Shown: positions 35,980-47,032 of the stretch, piece by piece
How positions within the stretch are numbered: the first letter of the stretch is position 1
Layout of the letters: each line of letters starts with the position of its first letter
Assembly (NCBI RefSeq): GCF_013911085.1
Contig: NZ_JACERN010000024.1
Span: forward strand, 1 to 64,000
DNA from: Aquitalea aquatica
GTDB lineage: Bacteria > Pseudomonadota > Gammaproteobacteria > Burkholderiales > Chromobacteriaceae
Length of the DNA: 64,000 bases
Reading direction: 5' to 3'
Position numbers and translations under genes: made by a program
The notes under the pieces: model-generated
Database searches by the model: none
Seen by the model: the letters and a program-made list of their open reading frames with translations, nothing else
What the model was told of the DNA's origin: nothing

Positions 35980-36915
35980 ATGAATATCAGTTTGCGCCAA
36001 TTGCAGGTGTTTCGTGCGGTGGCCCGTTTGCGCAGCTTCAGCCGTGCCGGCGATGAAATCGGCCTGACCCAGCCCGCAGTCAGCCGCTGCGTGCGCGAAC
36101 TGGAGGCTGAACTGGGTATGCGCCTGCTGGATCGCACCACACGAGAAGTGGAGCTGACTGCTGCCGGCCTGCGGTTTGCTGGCCAGCTGGGACGACAGCT
36201 GGACGAGCTGCAGCTCTTGCTGGAAGAGGCGCGCAAAGAGGGCGAGCAAGCGCATGGCACGGTGCACATTGCCAGCAGCCCCACCTTGTCGGCCAGCCTG
36301 ATGCCAGCCTTGCTGGCACACTGCGCCCAGCAATACCCGCATATCCGGCCAGTGCTGCACGATCAGGTGCAGCGGCTCAACATCGATAGCGTACGCAGCG
36401 GCGAAGTGGATTTCGGCATTGTGGTGGAGCCGGATGCCATGGATGAGCTGGAGTGCCAGCCCTTGCTGGACGATGGTTTTTGGCTGATCTGCCGCGATGA
36501 TCACCCGCTGGCCGACAAGTCCACGCTGAACTGGGCTGAACTGGATGGCCAGCCGCTGGTGTTGCTGGATTACAATTCGGGCAGCCGCCCCATCATCGAC
36601 CGCATTCTGGCCAGCCATGGCGCACATTGCCCGGTGGTGCAGCAGCTGGGTCATTCCAGCTCGGTCTTTCAGATGGTGCAGGCCGGCATCGGCATCAGTG
36701 TGTCGCCTGGTCTGGCACTGCCGCTGCCGGCAGGGTCCAGGCTGGTGGTGCGTGCATTGGTGCCCGAGCAGCGCCGCACCATCATGCTGATACGTCGTCG
36801 CCAACGCTCACTGTCGCCGGTGGCGGAGCGCCTGTGGCAACTGGCGATGCAGCTGGGACCGCAATTGCAGGAAATCGCCAGCGCAAGCCACGCTGGCCAT
36901 GCCGTCCTCGCCTGA
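35980..36915 (+). CDS. LysR-family transcriptional regulator
   Basis: 311 residues. HTH at the N-terminus (MNISLRQLQVFRAVARLRSFSRAGDEIGLTQPAVSRCVRELEAELGMRLLDRTTREVELT) and a LysR ligand domain from about 90 to 300. The tail (about residues 290-311) adds low-complexity sequence. The arrangement next to the divergent symporter gene makes that gene the likely target. The next gene downstream starts 68 bases later, reading the same way, but its relation is unclear. Confidence 0.9.
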   Translation: MNISLRQLQVFRAVARLRSFSRAGDEIGLTQPAVSRCVRELEAELGMRLLDRTTREVELTAAGLRFAGQLGRQLDELQLLLEEARKEGEQAHGTVHIASSPTLSASLMPALLAHCAQQYPHIRPVLHDQVQRLNIDSVRSGEVDFGIVVEPDAMDELECQPLLDDGFWLICRDDHPLADKSTLNWAELDGQPLVLLDYNSGSRPIIDRILASHGAHCPVVQQLGHSSSVFQMVQAGIGISVSPGLALPLPAGSRLVVRALVPEQRRTIMLIRRRQRSLSPVAERLWQLAMQLGPQLQEIASASHAGHAVLA

Positions 36916-36983
36916 ACGATCAGGCGCGGTGGCCTTCAACCATCCGCTGTCATGGTGATGGCGGATTTACCCGGACAAGTGCA

Positions 36984-37592
36984 ATGAAAAAACACGCTCG
37001 CCTGCTGGCGTTGGCGCTGGGCCTGCTCTGGCATGCTGCCAGCCAGGCAGATCAAACCATCGTGCTGTTCCGCCATGCGGAGAAGCCGGCGGCAGGCCTG
37101 GGGCAGCTTAGCTGTCAGGGCCTGAACCGCGCGCTGGCGCTGCCGGCGGTGCTACAGCGCAAGTTTGATCGACCCGCTGCCCTGTTTGCACCCAATCCCG
37201 GGGTACGCAAGAAGGATGGCGGAGTGGAGTACAACTATATCCGGCCGCTGGCCACTATTGAGCCCACTGCCATTGCGCTGGGTTTGCCGGTGAATACCGA
37301 TTACGGGCTGGATGATCTGGCCGGGCTGGAGGCAGAGCTTGCCCGGCCGCAATACGCTGATGCTACTGTTTTTGTCGCCTGGGAGCACCGGCTGGTGGCC
37401 AAGCTGGCAGAGCGCTTGCTCCGTCAGAATGGGGCAGACCCGGCACAGGTGCCGACATGGCAGTCTGCTGATTTCGACAGCCTCTATATTGTCAGGCTGC
37501 GGCAACAGGACGGGCGACGTCTGGCCAGCTTCCACGTGGAGCAACAAGGGCTGAACCAGCAGTCGGCGGTTTGCCCTGGAGCCGTGGAGTAG
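36984..37592 (+). CDS. Histidine phosphatase superfamily protein
   Basis: 202 residues from the ATG at 36984-36986, chosen because GGACAAG precedes it and a signal peptide follows (MKKHARLLALALGLLWHAASQA). The mature part starts TIVLFRHAEKPAAG, the RHG/RHA catalytic motif of the branch-2-like histidine phosphatases (nucleophile His), with a second His in VAWEHRLVAKLAERLL. A periplasmic phosphatase, but the substrate is unknown. It is convergent with the chemoreceptor gene at 37654. Confidence 0.8.
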   Translation: MKKHARLLALALGLLWHAASQADQTIVLFRHAEKPAAGLGQLSCQGLNRALALPAVLQRKFDRPAALFAPNPGVRKKDGGVEYNYIRPLATIEPTAIALGLPVNTDYGLDDLAGLEAELARPQYADATVFVAWEHRLVAKLAERLLRQNGADPAQVPTWQSADFDSLYIVRLRQQDGRRLASFHVEQQGLNQQSAVCPGAVE

Positions 37593-37653
37593 GGCCGTTT
37601 AAGGCCGGACTCTCCGCGCGGTTTGCTTGGCAGCCCGGAGATGGGTAGGCCGG

Positions 37654-39231
37654 TCAGGTGCGAAAGCGGCTGACCACGCCTTGCATCTGGCCTGCCAGCT
37701 GTTCCAGTTCGCCGGCTGACTGCGAGGTGTGGCGGGCTGCGCCATGATTGTCCTCGGTCATCTTGGCCACTTTTTCCACCTGGGCGGCGATTTCATGGCT
37801 GGTGGCACTTTGCTGTTGCAGGGCGGTGGAGATGGCATTGATGGCCTGGATTACTTGCTCGGTGCCGCTCTGGATTTCGCTCATGCGCTCGCCAGCCTGC
37901 TTGGCCAGTTGCTCACCACTGCCCACCCGTAATACCACCTGCTCCATTTCCTTGGCCGCCGTGCCGGTGCTGCCCTGGATCTGGCTGATCATCTTGCCGA
38001 TTTCCTGGGTCGAGCTGCTGGTGCGCTCCGCCAGCGAGCGCACTTCGTCTGCCACCACGGCAAAGCCGCGCCCCTGTTCGCCGGCGCGTGCCGCCTCGAT
38101 AGAGGCGTTCAAGGCCAGCAGATTGGTCTGATCGGCGATTTCCTTGATTACCTGCACCACGGCAGAAATATTGCGTGAGTGCTGGTTCAGCTCTTGCACC
38201 GTATCGCTGGCACTGTGCACCGCGCTGACGATATGGCTCATTTCCGCAGCGGCATCGTGGATGATCTGCCCACCCTGGCGCGAAATATCGCCGGCACTGT
38301 GCGACAGCTGCAATGCGGTACCAGCATTATTGGCCACATGGTTCACGCTGACCGACATTTGCTCTACCGCCGCCGCCATCGAGGCGGCGGCTTCGTTCTG
38401 GCTATCCACGCTGCTAACGATTTCCCTGGCCGTGCCATATAGCACTACAGCCGAAGAAGACAGCTGCTGCGAGCCCTGCTGGAATTGTTGCACCATGGCA
38501 TGGGTGTGCTCGATGAACTGGTTGACCGCCTGGGCGATGGCCGCCAGCTCATCCTTGCCGGTGGCCGGCAGGCGGGTTGCCAACTGCCCGGTGCTCAGTT
38601 GCTGCAAGGCTTGCAGCATGGGCTGCAGCGTGTTTCTCAGACCACGTGACATGCTGGTGACAAACAGCAGCAAGCAGCAGGCCAATACCATTAGCGGTGC
38701 CAGCACCAGCCAGAACTGCATGGCCAGCAGATCGGCCACCTTGGCTTTGGAGGCCGCGCAATCTCGGCTCATGCTGCTGATGGCGGCTTCCACCTCCTGT
38801 TGCAGTGGTACGAATTCCTTGTTGTACAAGGGAATAAGCTGATCGTTGGCGGCCTTGACATCGGTTTTGGCCTGGCTCATCAGGGCATGCGAGTCCTGGT
38901 CATAGCGCTGCCACTGAGTCCGGATATGCTGCGCCTGTTCCCGGATGGCCGGGCGGCGGGCCAGCTTTTCCAGCTGTGCCAGCTGCAGTTCGATGTTCTT
39001 TTCGGCATCAGCAAAAATCTTGGCGGTTTCCACCGTGGTGGGGTCTAGCTGGATGGTGGACAGGGCACTGGCCTTGACCTCCAGCAGGCGCTGCACATGC
39101 TCGGTACGCCGGCTTAGATCATTCTGGTTGCTCTGCAAATTGCTGAGGCTGATGAACACTGCCACACCAATGGCAATAAAGCCCAGAATCGTAAGCGCAC
39201 TAAGTAGCTGCATTTTTCTGGCGATGCTCAT
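37654..39231 (-). CDS. Methyl-accepting chemotaxis protein (4HB type)
   Basis: 525 residues: TM1 (about 10-30, [19 protein letters not shown]), a periplasmic four-helix-bundle domain (about 35-185), TM2 (about 185-205, [19 protein letters not shown]), HAMP (206-260), and an MA signalling domain with the invariant tip [48 protein letters not shown]. Glutamate/glutamine methylation sites are likely in the helices at 285-300 and 480-500. There is no C-terminal CheR/CheB-binding pentapeptide; it ends VVSRFRT. Ligand unknown. Confidence 0.93.
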   Translation of the reverse strand: MSIARKMQLLSALTILGFIAIGVAVFISLSNLQSNQNDLSRRTEHVQRLLEVKASALSTIQLDPTTVETAKIFADAEKNIELQLAQLEKLARRPAIREQAQHIRTQWQRYDQDSHALMSQAKTDVKAANDQLIPLYNKEFVPLQQEVEAAISSMSRDCAASKAKVADLLAMQFWLVLAPLMVLACCLLLFVTSMSRGLRNTLQPMLQALQQLSTGQLATRLPATGKDELAAIAQAVNQFIEHTHAMVQQFQQGSQQLSSSAVVLYGTAREIVSSVDSQNEAAASMAAAVEQMSVSVNHVANNAGTALQLSHSAGDISRQGGQIIHDAAAEMSHIVSAVHSASDTVQELNQHSRNISAVVQVIKEIADQTNLLALNASIEAARAGEQGRGFAVVADEVRSLAERTSSSTQEIGKMISQIQGSTGTAAKEMEQVVLRVGSGEQLAKQAGERMSEIQSGTEQVIQAINAISTALQQQSATSHEIAAQVEKVAKMTEDNHGAARHTSQSAGELEQLAGQMQGVVSRFRT

Positions 39232-39660
39232 CTTTTCCCCTTTCGAACCTGAAATTTTCTGCCGCCTGGCCGCTCCTCACCGCGTATCCCTGGCGGGAGA
39301 GGCGCTGCTGCTGACTGACAGCTCGGCTGGCGGACGTATTTCTACTCTATAGCATGTAAGTGTCGGTACTGATTTTATATTTAAATGTCATTAAGGTGTT
39401 GCGATAGCGCAAGATGGGTGGCCAAGCACAATTTTCTTTTGCCTGATGTGCTGTGACCTCGCTACTTTTTCCTCCCTCATGGTGGGATATTTTTAATTAA
39501 ATTAACTTGTTATCTACTGCGATTGGTCATCAAAGAGCGTGGGTGATCGTACGCGGTGGCTGTCGCAGGGGGAAAATTCGCTGATCTCGGTGCAAAGTCT
39601 TCTATAACTCTCTTAACGGTATTTTTCTGTTTGTCATATTTAATCGGAAAACAAGTTGAC
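39232..39660. other. Divergent promoter region between two chemoreceptor genes
   Basis: About 430 bases, AT-rich in the middle (39360-39660). It must hold both promoters. Sequences loosely like FliA sites exist (TAAATGTC then TGCGATAG at about 39403-39430) but spacing is off, so I do not call them. Confidence 0.4.
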
Positions 39661-41850
39661 ATGACAAAAACACGCCTGTCTCCCTGGAGAGCATTTCTTT
39701 ACTTCCGCTTGTTCTGGCTGCTGCTGTTGTTTGCCTTGTTGTTTGGTGCTAGCCAGTGGTGGCTGCGACATCTGTACAGCGAGCGGCTGGCTGAGGCCCG
39801 CCAGCAGGTGATCCAGCAGGAGGCTATGCCACAGCTGGAGCGCAAGCGCCGGCAACTGCAAGACATGTTCAATACCATGTATGAAAACAGCCGTACCATC
39901 AGCCTGCTGCCGAGTGTGCGGCAGATTCAGGGTGGTAACAGGGCCGACGAAAAAGAAGATGTGGTGACGGGTCATCGCTTTACGGCGGATGCCTTCAATA
40001 CGGTTCAGCAGATTTTCAACAATATGGTCAGCCGTACCCGGGTGTCCGAGGTGTATGCGGTGATGGACGGGCTGGACTACAAAAAAGGCCAGGTACCGTT
40101 TTTCATGTTTGACACCGTGCGGCTGGAGCCTGAGGCCGGCAAGAAAGAAGACGACGAAGCCAAGAGCAAGGACCCTGACCAGCCAGAGCAACTGGAAGAT
40201 GAGGAATACAGCTATTTCCCGCGCCAGCTGGCCGAACTGAAAGCGGCCTATCCGCGTTTCAACTTCAAGGTGCTGGATGATATTCCGGCCGCCACATCGC
40301 CGCTGATGCGTACCTGTGACAATACCCAGTACTACTCCAAAGCGCAGTGCAATGTGTATGACGCCTCCGGCTTTCTGTATTCGGTGCCGGTGTACAGCAA
40401 CGAACATGCGTTTATCGGCGTCATTTCCTCCATTGTTCGTGCCAATGTTTTCGAGGCGGCGCTGCTGGACATGCCATATCTGGTCCTGACTGGCAAAGAC
40501 CGTGAAGAAGCCGCCAAGAGCGGGCTGAAAATGCCGGTGGAGGCCGCCGGTTTCGCACTGGTGAATGCCGATCGCGGTATCCGTATTTTTGACCGACGCA
40601 ACACCGTGCTGCCGGATCTGCTGGCCGGCAAGAGCAATGCCGAAGCCCAGGGCGGCGCCTTGCTCAGCCTGCCTTTGCAGATACACAGCGACAAAGCCTG
40701 GCTGGTGTATTACCACCTGACACCGGCGCAGCTGGCGCAAAAGCTGGCACCGCTGCAAGCCAGCCAGCGCAATACCATGCTGAGCGTAGTACTGGTCATG
40801 GGTTTGCTGTTGTTGTTTGGCCTGTTCGTGGTCTACCGGCAATACCTGACCTTCAAGCAGATTTATGATTTGCGGCGCATTGAAAAAACCATGATTGCGG
40901 TGGCTGATAATTTCGACCTGACCTGCCGGGTGGAAGGCTTGTGCAGCAAACAGGCCGAGCGGGCTGGCCGGGCGCTGAACAATCTGCTGCAAGCCTTGCA
41001 GGACAGCATGTTGGAGGTAGAGCAGCGTTTGCAGCAGGTCGTGATGGCCAATCGCAATATGGGTAGCGCCTCGCAGCATCTGACTGCGGTGGCCGAGGCC
41101 GGTGAGCGTGCTTCGCAGCATATCGACCAGGAATTGCAGCAGCTCAATGGCGGCATGTTGGACATCCTGCAGAAGACCGGACAAGCAGCCGGGCTGTGTA
41201 CGGAATCGGCGGCGCGGGCAAGGCAGAACAACGAGGCCATCCAGACCGCTTTGGGTGATATCCGTTCGGTGGCTGCCGCTGTTGGCCAGACGGCAACATG
41301 CCTGCATCAGTTGCAGGACTCCAGTGCCGCCATTACCAAGATTGTCGGGGTGATCGAGTCGCTGGCGGATCAGACCAACCTGCTGGCATTGAATGCGGCC
41401 ATTGAAGCTGCGCGCGCCGGTGAGTCAGGCCGCGGCTTTGCCGTGGTGGCGGACGAGGTGCGCAAGCTGGCCGACTCCACCAGCCGCTCTACTGGCGAAA
41501 TCGACACCATTGTCAAATCCATTGGTAGCCAGGTGCAGGTGGCGGTGCGCGACATGCAAGAGGTTGAGGCCAGTGTCAGCACCAGCGTGGACAATATCAG
41601 CCAGGCCGGCGATGCGGTGAAGTGCATCAGCCTGCAGTCCGATCAAGTGGTGCAGCTGGTGGGTAGTGTCAGCCAGAAAGTGGCAGTGCAGCAGCAAAGC
41701 TGCGCCGAGGTGGCCAATGACGTCAGCGGTATTGCCGGCAATGCCTCGGAAACCCGTAGCGAGGTGGATGCCACCAACCAGGCGCTGAGTGCACTGGATA
41801 GCCAGGTCGAGCATATTCATGCCATCGTGGCCCGCTTCCGGCTGCGCTAA
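39661..41850 (+). CDS. Methyl-accepting chemotaxis protein with large sensor domain
   Basis: 729 residues from the ATG at 39661-39663; the frame stays open upstream but without a start that fits. TM1 (about 13-32, [20 protein letters not shown]), then a roughly 350-residue extracytoplasmic region of unfamiliar type, carrying a very acidic low-complexity insert at about 157-182, and TM2 (about 374-396, [20 protein letters not shown]). A signalling domain follows, with the tip [51 protein letters not shown]. The adaptation region is shorter than in many receptors. Located divergent from the other receptor gene. Confidence 0.9.
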   Translation: MTKTRLSPWRAFLYFRLFWLLLLFALLFGASQWWLRHLYSERLAEARQQVIQQEAMPQLERKRRQLQDMFNTMYENSRTISLLPSVRQIQGGNRADEKEDVVTGHRFTADAFNTVQQIFNNMVSRTRVSEVYAVMDGLDYKKGQVPFFMFDTVRLEPEAGKKEDDEAKSKDPDQPEQLEDEEYSYFPRQLAELKAAYPRFNFKVLDDIPAATSPLMRTCDNTQYYSKAQCNVYDASGFLYSVPVYSNEHAFIGVISSIVRANVFEAALLDMPYLVLTGKDREEAAKSGLKMPVEAAGFALVNADRGIRIFDRRNTVLPDLLAGKSNAEAQGGALLSLPLQIHSDKAWLVYYHLTPAQLAQKLAPLQASQRNTMLSVVLVMGLLLLFGLFVVYRQYLTFKQIYDLRRIEKTMIAVADNFDLTCRVEGLCSKQAERAGRALNNLLQALQDSMLEVEQRLQQVVMANRNMGSASQHLTAVAEAGERASQHIDQELQQLNGGMLDILQKTGQAAGLCTESAARARQNNEAIQTALGDIRSVAAAVGQTATCLHQLQDSSAAITKIVGVIESLADQTNLLALNAAIEAARAGESGRGFAVVADEVRKLADSTSRSTGEIDTIVKSIGSQVQVAVRDMQEVEASVSTSVDNISQAGDAVKCISLQSDQVVQLVGSVSQKVAVQQQSCAEVANDVSGIAGNASETRSEVDATNQALSALDSQVEHIHAIVARFRLR

Positions 41851-42056
41851 GCTGAAGTGGCAGCGGTGGCGGCAAATCAGCAGGAACAGCCGCAGTTTTA
41901 ATCATTTTCTATCGAAAGATGGATTTTATGATGGAAATATATAGATAATCAGCTGCTTTTTGCATGATTTTTCCGCATGGCCAGCCCGCCCGCTGACTGC
42001 AAGGCTGTCGGGGCCGGGCTGGCTTTTTCGAGGCAGCCCCTTCACTGCTTAAGGCA

Positions 42057-45000
42057 ATGGCTGGCATGGTCGCGTCTGTTCGTAATCGTTATATCCGCCT
42101 GGTTGTCGTGGCCTATTGCGTACTGGCCATGCTGTGGATTCTGCTGTCGGATAGCTTGCTCAGCCTGCTGGCTGATGCCGACACCATGCTGCAGTTGTCC
42201 ACCTACAAAGGCGGTGTGTTTGTCCTGATGACCGCCGTCATGCTGTTCTTTTCCCTGCGTGCCGTGCCTGCAGCCGAGCCTTCCCCGACCGCAGGCTTGC
42301 TGGAAAACTGGGCCGAGCGCATGGGCCATGACCGTATTGCCCCCTGGCTGGGCTATCTGCTGGCGGTGATACTGGCAGTGGCGGTGCTGGGCTTGCGCCA
42401 TTTGCTGCCAATCAGCGTGTACCAGCGGCCCATGCTCATCGTATTCATGTTCCCCATCATACTCAGCGCCTTGCTGGGTGGACTGGGGCCGGGGTTGCTG
42501 GCGACTGCGTTGACGGTCGCCGGGGTCGACTGGCTGGCCACACCGCATTTCCACAGCAGCGCGGCTGAACCGTACATTACCTTGCAATGGGGTTTTCTCG
42601 CCTTGTGCGGTGGTGCTGTCAGCTTGTTCAGCGGTTTGCTGCGCCAGCTGGCCAAACGCAATGAAACCCATCGCAATTTGCTGGAAGCCGTGGTGGCGGG
42701 TACCTCGGATGCGATTTTCGTCAAGGACCGGCAGGGGCGCTACCTGATGGTGAATGCCGCGGCTGCCCGCATGGTGGGGCGCGAGGTGAGCACCATTATC
42801 GGCGAGGATGATCATGCCTTGTTTGATGCGGCCTCTGCTGCCGAGCTGATGGTGCTGGACGATGCCATCATGCGTAGCGGCAGCTTGCACATGCATGAAG
42901 AGTTCCTGCGCCTGCAAGATGGCTCCGAGCTGGTGTTCCAGGTGAGCAAGGGGCCGGTATTTGATGCCGATGGTCAGGTGGTCGGCCTGTTCGGCATTTC
43001 GCGCGATATCAGCCGCCACAAGCAGGCCGAACAGGAATTACAGGAGAGCGAAGCGGCCTTGCGTGCGGCGCAGCGCCTGGCGGGTATTGGCAACTGGAGC
43101 TGGGATCTGGCCAGCGATCATCATGTCTGGTCCAGCGAGGTGTACCACCTTTATGGCCGTTCGCCGGCATTGCCGCCAGCAGTCTATCCCGAAGTCTGTG
43201 CGTATTTCACCGCCGAAAGCTGGGCCGTTTTGTCTGCCCTCGTGGAGCAGTGCCTGCAGGATGGCCAGCCCTATCAGTGTGATGCGGAAGTGCTGCGGCC
43301 CGATGGTGAACAACGCTGGATCACCGTGCGTGGCGAAGCCGTGCATGACAGCACTGGCCGGCTGCTGCGCTTGCAGGGCACGGTGCAGGATATCAGCGAA
43401 CGCATGCGGCTGACTTTGCAGATCCGCAGCAGCGAGCGCCGGCTGCAGCAGGTGGTGGAGGCGACCAGCGACGGCTTCTGGGACTGGGACTTGCGCAGCG
43501 GCCATATCTACCGTTCTGCCCGCTATTACGCGCTGACAGGCTACCGACCGGAGGACGACACACACGATATCGGCTTTTTCAAGCAACTGTTGCTGCCGGA
43601 TGATCTGGGCGTATGGCAACAGGCTTTGCAAGAGCACTTGCGTGGCGAAACCACCTTGATGGAGTTTGATGTGCGGCTGATCACCCGTACTGGCGAATTG
43701 CGCTGGGTGAGAGTGCGCGGGCGGGCGGTGGAACGCAATGAAATTGGCGAGGTGCAGCGACTGGTCGGCACCCTGTCCGACATCACCGAGCGTCGCCGGT
43801 TGGATGAGGATTTGCGCTTTGTGCTGAACGAGGCGGGTGATGCCATCTGGATTGCCGATGAACAGGGCCAGTATCTGTTTGCCAATCCTTCAGCCTGCCG
43901 CATGACCGGTCACGACCAGGCCCAGTTGCAACAGATGCATCTGGGAGACCTGCTGGCTCCGGCCAGCCTGCCGGTGTTGCCGGAACATCTGCGCCAGCTG
44001 GAGCAGCAGCGCTTCATCCGCAGTGAATGGACGCTGCAGCGGCTGGATGGCAGCGAGGTGCTGGCCGAACTAACCACGGTGCACATGCAGGATGGCCGCT
44101 ACATGGCTTTTGGCCGCGACCTGAGCGAAAAGAAACAGGCGGAACAGACTCTGCTGCAGCGCGAGCAGCAGTTGGCGCGTGTGCTGGAAGGCTCCGACCA
44201 GGGGTATTGGGACTGGAATATCCAGACCGATGATTTCCAGGTCAGCAAGCGCTGGAAGGAAATGCTGGGCTATGCCCCGGACTGCGGCGACATCACGCGC
44301 CAGAGCTGGCTGGGCCATATCCATCCGGAAGATTACCCCCAGGTGGACGTGGCTTTGCAGCGCCATCTGGCAGGCCAGACACCGGCGTACGAAATGGAAA
44401 TGCGCTGCCGCAGCCTGGCCGGTGGCTGGCGCTGGATATTGTCACGGGGGCGGGTGGTGGAGCACGACGGCCAGGGCCGGCCCTTGATGATGTCCGGCAC
44501 GCATACCGACATCACCGAGCACAAGATTTACGCGCTGGCCCAGAAAGAAGCGGCCATCGTGTTTGACAGCAGCTATGAAGGCATCATGGTCGTCTCGCCG
44601 GCCCGGCTGATGACCAAGGTGAATGCGGCGTTTACCCGCATCACCGGCTACTGCGAAGAAGAAGCCATCGGGCGTTCGCCAGCCATCCTGTCATCCGGCC
44701 AGCACGGACCTGCTTTCTATCAGGAGCTGTGGTCCATGGTGCAGCAGCATGATTTCTGGCGTGGCGAAATCTGGAACCGGCGCAAGAATGGTGATCTGTA
44801 CGCCGAGCTGCTGTCGATCTCGGTGGTGCGCGACCAGTTTGGTCAGATCCAGCACTATATCGGCATCTTCTCCGACATTACCCAGTTGAAGGCGCATGAA
44901 GCCGAGCTGAACCGCATTGCCAATTTCGATCCGCTCACTGGCGTGCCCAATCGCCGCTTACTGTCCGACCGACTAGAGCAGGCCTTGATCCGCAGCCGGC

Positions 45001-46244
45001 GCAGTGGCGAGTCCTGCGCCGTGTGTTTTCTTGATCTGGATGGCTTCAAGGCTGTCAACGACCTGCATGGCCACGATGCGGGCGACCAGTTGCTGATAGC
45101 GGTGACCGAGCGGTTGAAGTCGGTGCTGCGTGCCGACGACACCCTGGCGCGGCTGGGCGGCGACGAATTTGTGCTGCTGCTGTCGGGGCTGGCGGGTAGC
45201 GACGAATGCATCCCGGTGCTTGATCGCGTGCTCAGTGCCGTGCGCCAGGAAGTCAGCCTGCCGGCGGCTGCCATCTGCACCAGTGCCAGTGTGGGCGTCA
45301 CCCTCTATCCGCTGGACGACGCCGATGCCGACACTTTGCTGCGTCACGCCGATCAGGCCATGTACCAGGCCAAGGCATCTGGCAAGAACCGCTACCAGCT
45401 GTTCGACCCGGAAAGCGACCGCAAGGCCCAGTTGCACCGCCGCACGCTGGAGTCGTTGGGGCAGGCCTTGCAGCAGCAACAATTCCTGCTGTATTACCAG
45501 CCCAAGGTCGATCTGGGTTCCGGCCGCATCATCGGCGTAGAAGCGCTGATACGCTGGCAGAACCCCGAGCGTGGCTTGCTGGCCCCGGCGGCTTTCCTGC
45601 CCACCTTGCAAGGGAGCGAGCTGGAAACCGCTTTTGGCCGCTGGGTGCTGGATGAGGGCGTGGCGCAAGCCGCCCGCTGGCAGGAGCAGGGCCTGGAGAT
45701 GGCGATCAGCATCAATGTCAGTGCCAATTACTTGCTGCATGACGATTTTTATCACCATCTGCAACAGGCACTGCATCACTATCCGAAGCTCCAGCCCGCA
45801 CTGCTGGAGCTGGAAGTGCTGGAGTCGGCAGCACTGGCCGACATGGATCAGGCCCTGGCCGTGTTGCAGCAATGCCGGGCACTTGGGGTGCACTTTGCTC
45901 TGGACGACTTCGGCACGGGCTATTCTTCGCTGACGTATTTGCGCAAGCTGCCGCTGGATACCCTGAAAATCGATCAAAGTTTCGTATCCAACATGCTGGA
46001 TGATGCAGATGATCTGGGCATTGTCGCCAGCGTCATCCAGCTGGCTGAAGTATTCCAGCGACAAGTGATTGCCGAGGGAGTGGAAACCATGGCGCATGGA
46101 GCAGTCCTGCTGCAGATGGGCTGTCGCCTGGTACAAGGCTATGGCATTGCCCGGCCCATGCCGGCAGCAGAACTGGAAGGGTGGTGCCGGCAGTGGCAAC
46201 TGCAGGGACTGTGGCGAAAACTGGGCGACGGGCCCGTCATCTGA
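42057..46244 (+). CDS. Multi-PAS GGDEF-EAL c-di-GMP protein with membrane sensor
   Basis: 1395 residues. N-terminal membrane part (helices about 15-35, 55-75, and the set at 100-195 that resembles DUF4118 sensor modules), then six PAS domains starting near residues 207, 333, 460, 584, 703 and 830 (each closed by phrases such as SDITERR, TDITEHK, SDITQLK), a GGDEF domain from about 957 with an intact RLGGDEF site and a five-residue-upstream RADD inhibitory site, and an EAL domain with EALIRW (about 1161) and DDFGTGYSSLTYL. Both active sites look complete, so it may make and break c-di-GMP. Its stop overlaps the next start. Confidence 0.93.
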   Translation: MAGMVASVRNRYIRLVVVAYCVLAMLWILLSDSLLSLLADADTMLQLSTYKGGVFVLMTAVMLFFSLRAVPAAEPSPTAGLLENWAERMGHDRIAPWLGYLLAVILAVAVLGLRHLLPISVYQRPMLIVFMFPIILSALLGGLGPGLLATALTVAGVDWLATPHFHSSAAEPYITLQWGFLALCGGAVSLFSGLLRQLAKRNETHRNLLEAVVAGTSDAIFVKDRQGRYLMVNAAAARMVGREVSTIIGEDDHALFDAASAAELMVLDDAIMRSGSLHMHEEFLRLQDGSELVFQVSKGPVFDADGQVVGLFGISRDISRHKQAEQELQESEAALRAAQRLAGIGNWSWDLASDHHVWSSEVYHLYGRSPALPPAVYPEVCAYFTAESWAVLSALVEQCLQDGQPYQCDAEVLRPDGEQRWITVRGEAVHDSTGRLLRLQGTVQDISERMRLTLQIRSSERRLQQVVEATSDGFWDWDLRSGHIYRSARYYALTGYRPEDDTHDIGFFKQLLLPDDLGVWQQALQEHLRGETTLMEFDVRLITRTGELRWVRVRGRAVERNEIGEVQRLVGTLSDITERRRLDEDLRFVLNEAGDAIWIADEQGQYLFANPSACRMTGHDQAQLQQMHLGDLLAPASLPVLPEHLRQLEQQRFIRSEWTLQRLDGSEVLAELTTVHMQDGRYMAFGRDLSEKKQAEQTLLQREQQLARVLEGSDQGYWDWNIQTDDFQVSKRWKEMLGYAPDCGDITRQSWLGHIHPEDYPQVDVALQRHLAGQTPAYEMEMRCRSLAGGWRWILSRGRVVEHDGQGRPLMMSGTHTDITEHKIYALAQKEAAIVFDSSYEGIMVVSPARLMTKVNAAFTRITGYCEEEAIGRSPAILSSGQHGPAFYQELWSMVQQHDFWRGEIWNRRKNGDLYAELLSISVVRDQFGQIQHYIGIFSDITQLKAHEAELNRIANFDPLTGVPNRRLLSDRLEQALIRSRRSGESCAVCFLDLDGFKAVNDLHGHDAGDQLLIAVTERLKSVLRADDTLARLGGDEFVLLLSGLAGSDECIPVLDRVLSAVRQEVSLPAAAICTSASVGVTLYPLDDADADTLLRHADQAMYQAKASGKNRYQLFDPESDRKAQLHRRTLESLGQALQQQQFLLYYQPKVDLGSGRIIGVEALIRWQNPERGLLAPAAFLPTLQGSELETAFGRWVLDEGVAQAARWQEQGLEMAISINVSANYLLHDDFYHHLQQALHHYPKLQPALLELEVLESAALADMDQALAVLQQCRALGVHFALDDFGTGYSSLTYLRKLPLDTLKIDQSFVSNMLDDADDLGIVASVIQLAEVFQRQVIAEGVETMAHGAVLLQMGCRLVQGYGIARPMPAAELEGWCRQWQLQGLWRKLGDGPVI

Positions 46245-47032
46245 TGACGGTAGCGACTGACGCAGCGCAGAGTAGGGTAGTACGGCTGATGACAAGACTG
46301 GGCAGTTTGTTGGCGGGATGGTGCTTGATGTTGTTTGGCATGCCGGTGCTGGCCTTGCCGGCCAATAACGTGGTGTTGCAGATCGGTTTTGGCAGTAACA
46401 AGCCACCCTATATCTTTGAAGCAGAGCGCCGTGGGCTGGAGCTGGATATCGTCGTGGCAGCCGCACGGCGTGCCGGCATGGAGGTGCGACCTTTCTTTGC
46501 GCCGATGGAGCGCTTGCAGAGCATGTTGCAGCAAGGCCGGCTGGATGGTATTGCCACCACCAATCCCTATAGCGGGCTGACCGCCTATTTTTCCCAGCCC
46601 TATCTGGAATATCACAATGTGGTGGTGGCGCTGGCCCAGCGGCAGCTGACGATTCGCGATATCAGCGATCTGCAACGTTATTCCATCAGTAGTTTCCAGC
46701 GAGCGCGCCAGCTGCTAGGCCCGTCGTTCGAAGCCATGGCCAATGCCAATACCCGTTACCGGGAAGAGGGGGATCAAAAAGTCCGTAACCGTCTGCTGTA
46801 TGCCGGCCGGGTTGATACCATCGTGGGCGACTGGCGCATCATCAGCCATTTCACGCAGGAGATGAGCGCCGAGCAGGGATCTCTCCCGCCGGTGACCGTT
46901 TACCACCTGTTTGCTCCCACCCCGTATCAGATGGCATTTCGCTATGCCTGGCAGCGCGACAACTTTGACCGTGGTCTGGCCCTGCTGCGCCAGAGCGGCG
47001 CCTACCGCGAGATCGAAGCCCGCTACGATTAA
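46244..47032 (+). CDS. Periplasmic substrate-binding-like protein (SBP_bac_3 type)
   Basis: 262 residues if it starts at the ATG 46244-46246 that shares one base with the stop of the GGDEF-EAL gene (TGATG); a second ATG at 46289 gives a cleaner signal peptide (MTRLGSLLAGWCLMLFGMPVLALP) and may be the true start. The mature part resembles family 3 solute-binding proteins: LQIGFGSNKPPYIFEAERRGLELDIVVAAARRAGMEVRPFFAPMERLQSMLQQGRLDGIAT. No permease or ATPase gene is near, so it is probably a ligand sensor part for the upstream c-di-GMP protein and not a transporter component. Confidence 0.75.
   Translation: MTVATDAAQSRVVRLMTRLGSLLAGWCLMLFGMPVLALPANNVVLQIGFGSNKPPYIFEAERRGLELDIVVAAARRAGMEVRPFFAPMERLQSMLQQGRLDGIATTNPYSGLTAYFSQPYLEYHNVVVALAQRQLTIRDISDLQRYSISSFQRARQLLGPSFEAMANANTRYREEGDQKVRNRLLYAGRVDTIVGDWRIISHFTQEMSAEQGSLPPVTVYHLFAPTPYQMAFRYAWQRDNFDRGLALLRQSGAYREIEARYD

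Noticed and set aside
39360-39440. FliA-like promoters for the two chemoreceptor genes
   Set aside because: TAAA and GCCGAT-like words are present but the spacing is 10 or 13 and the cores are incomplete.
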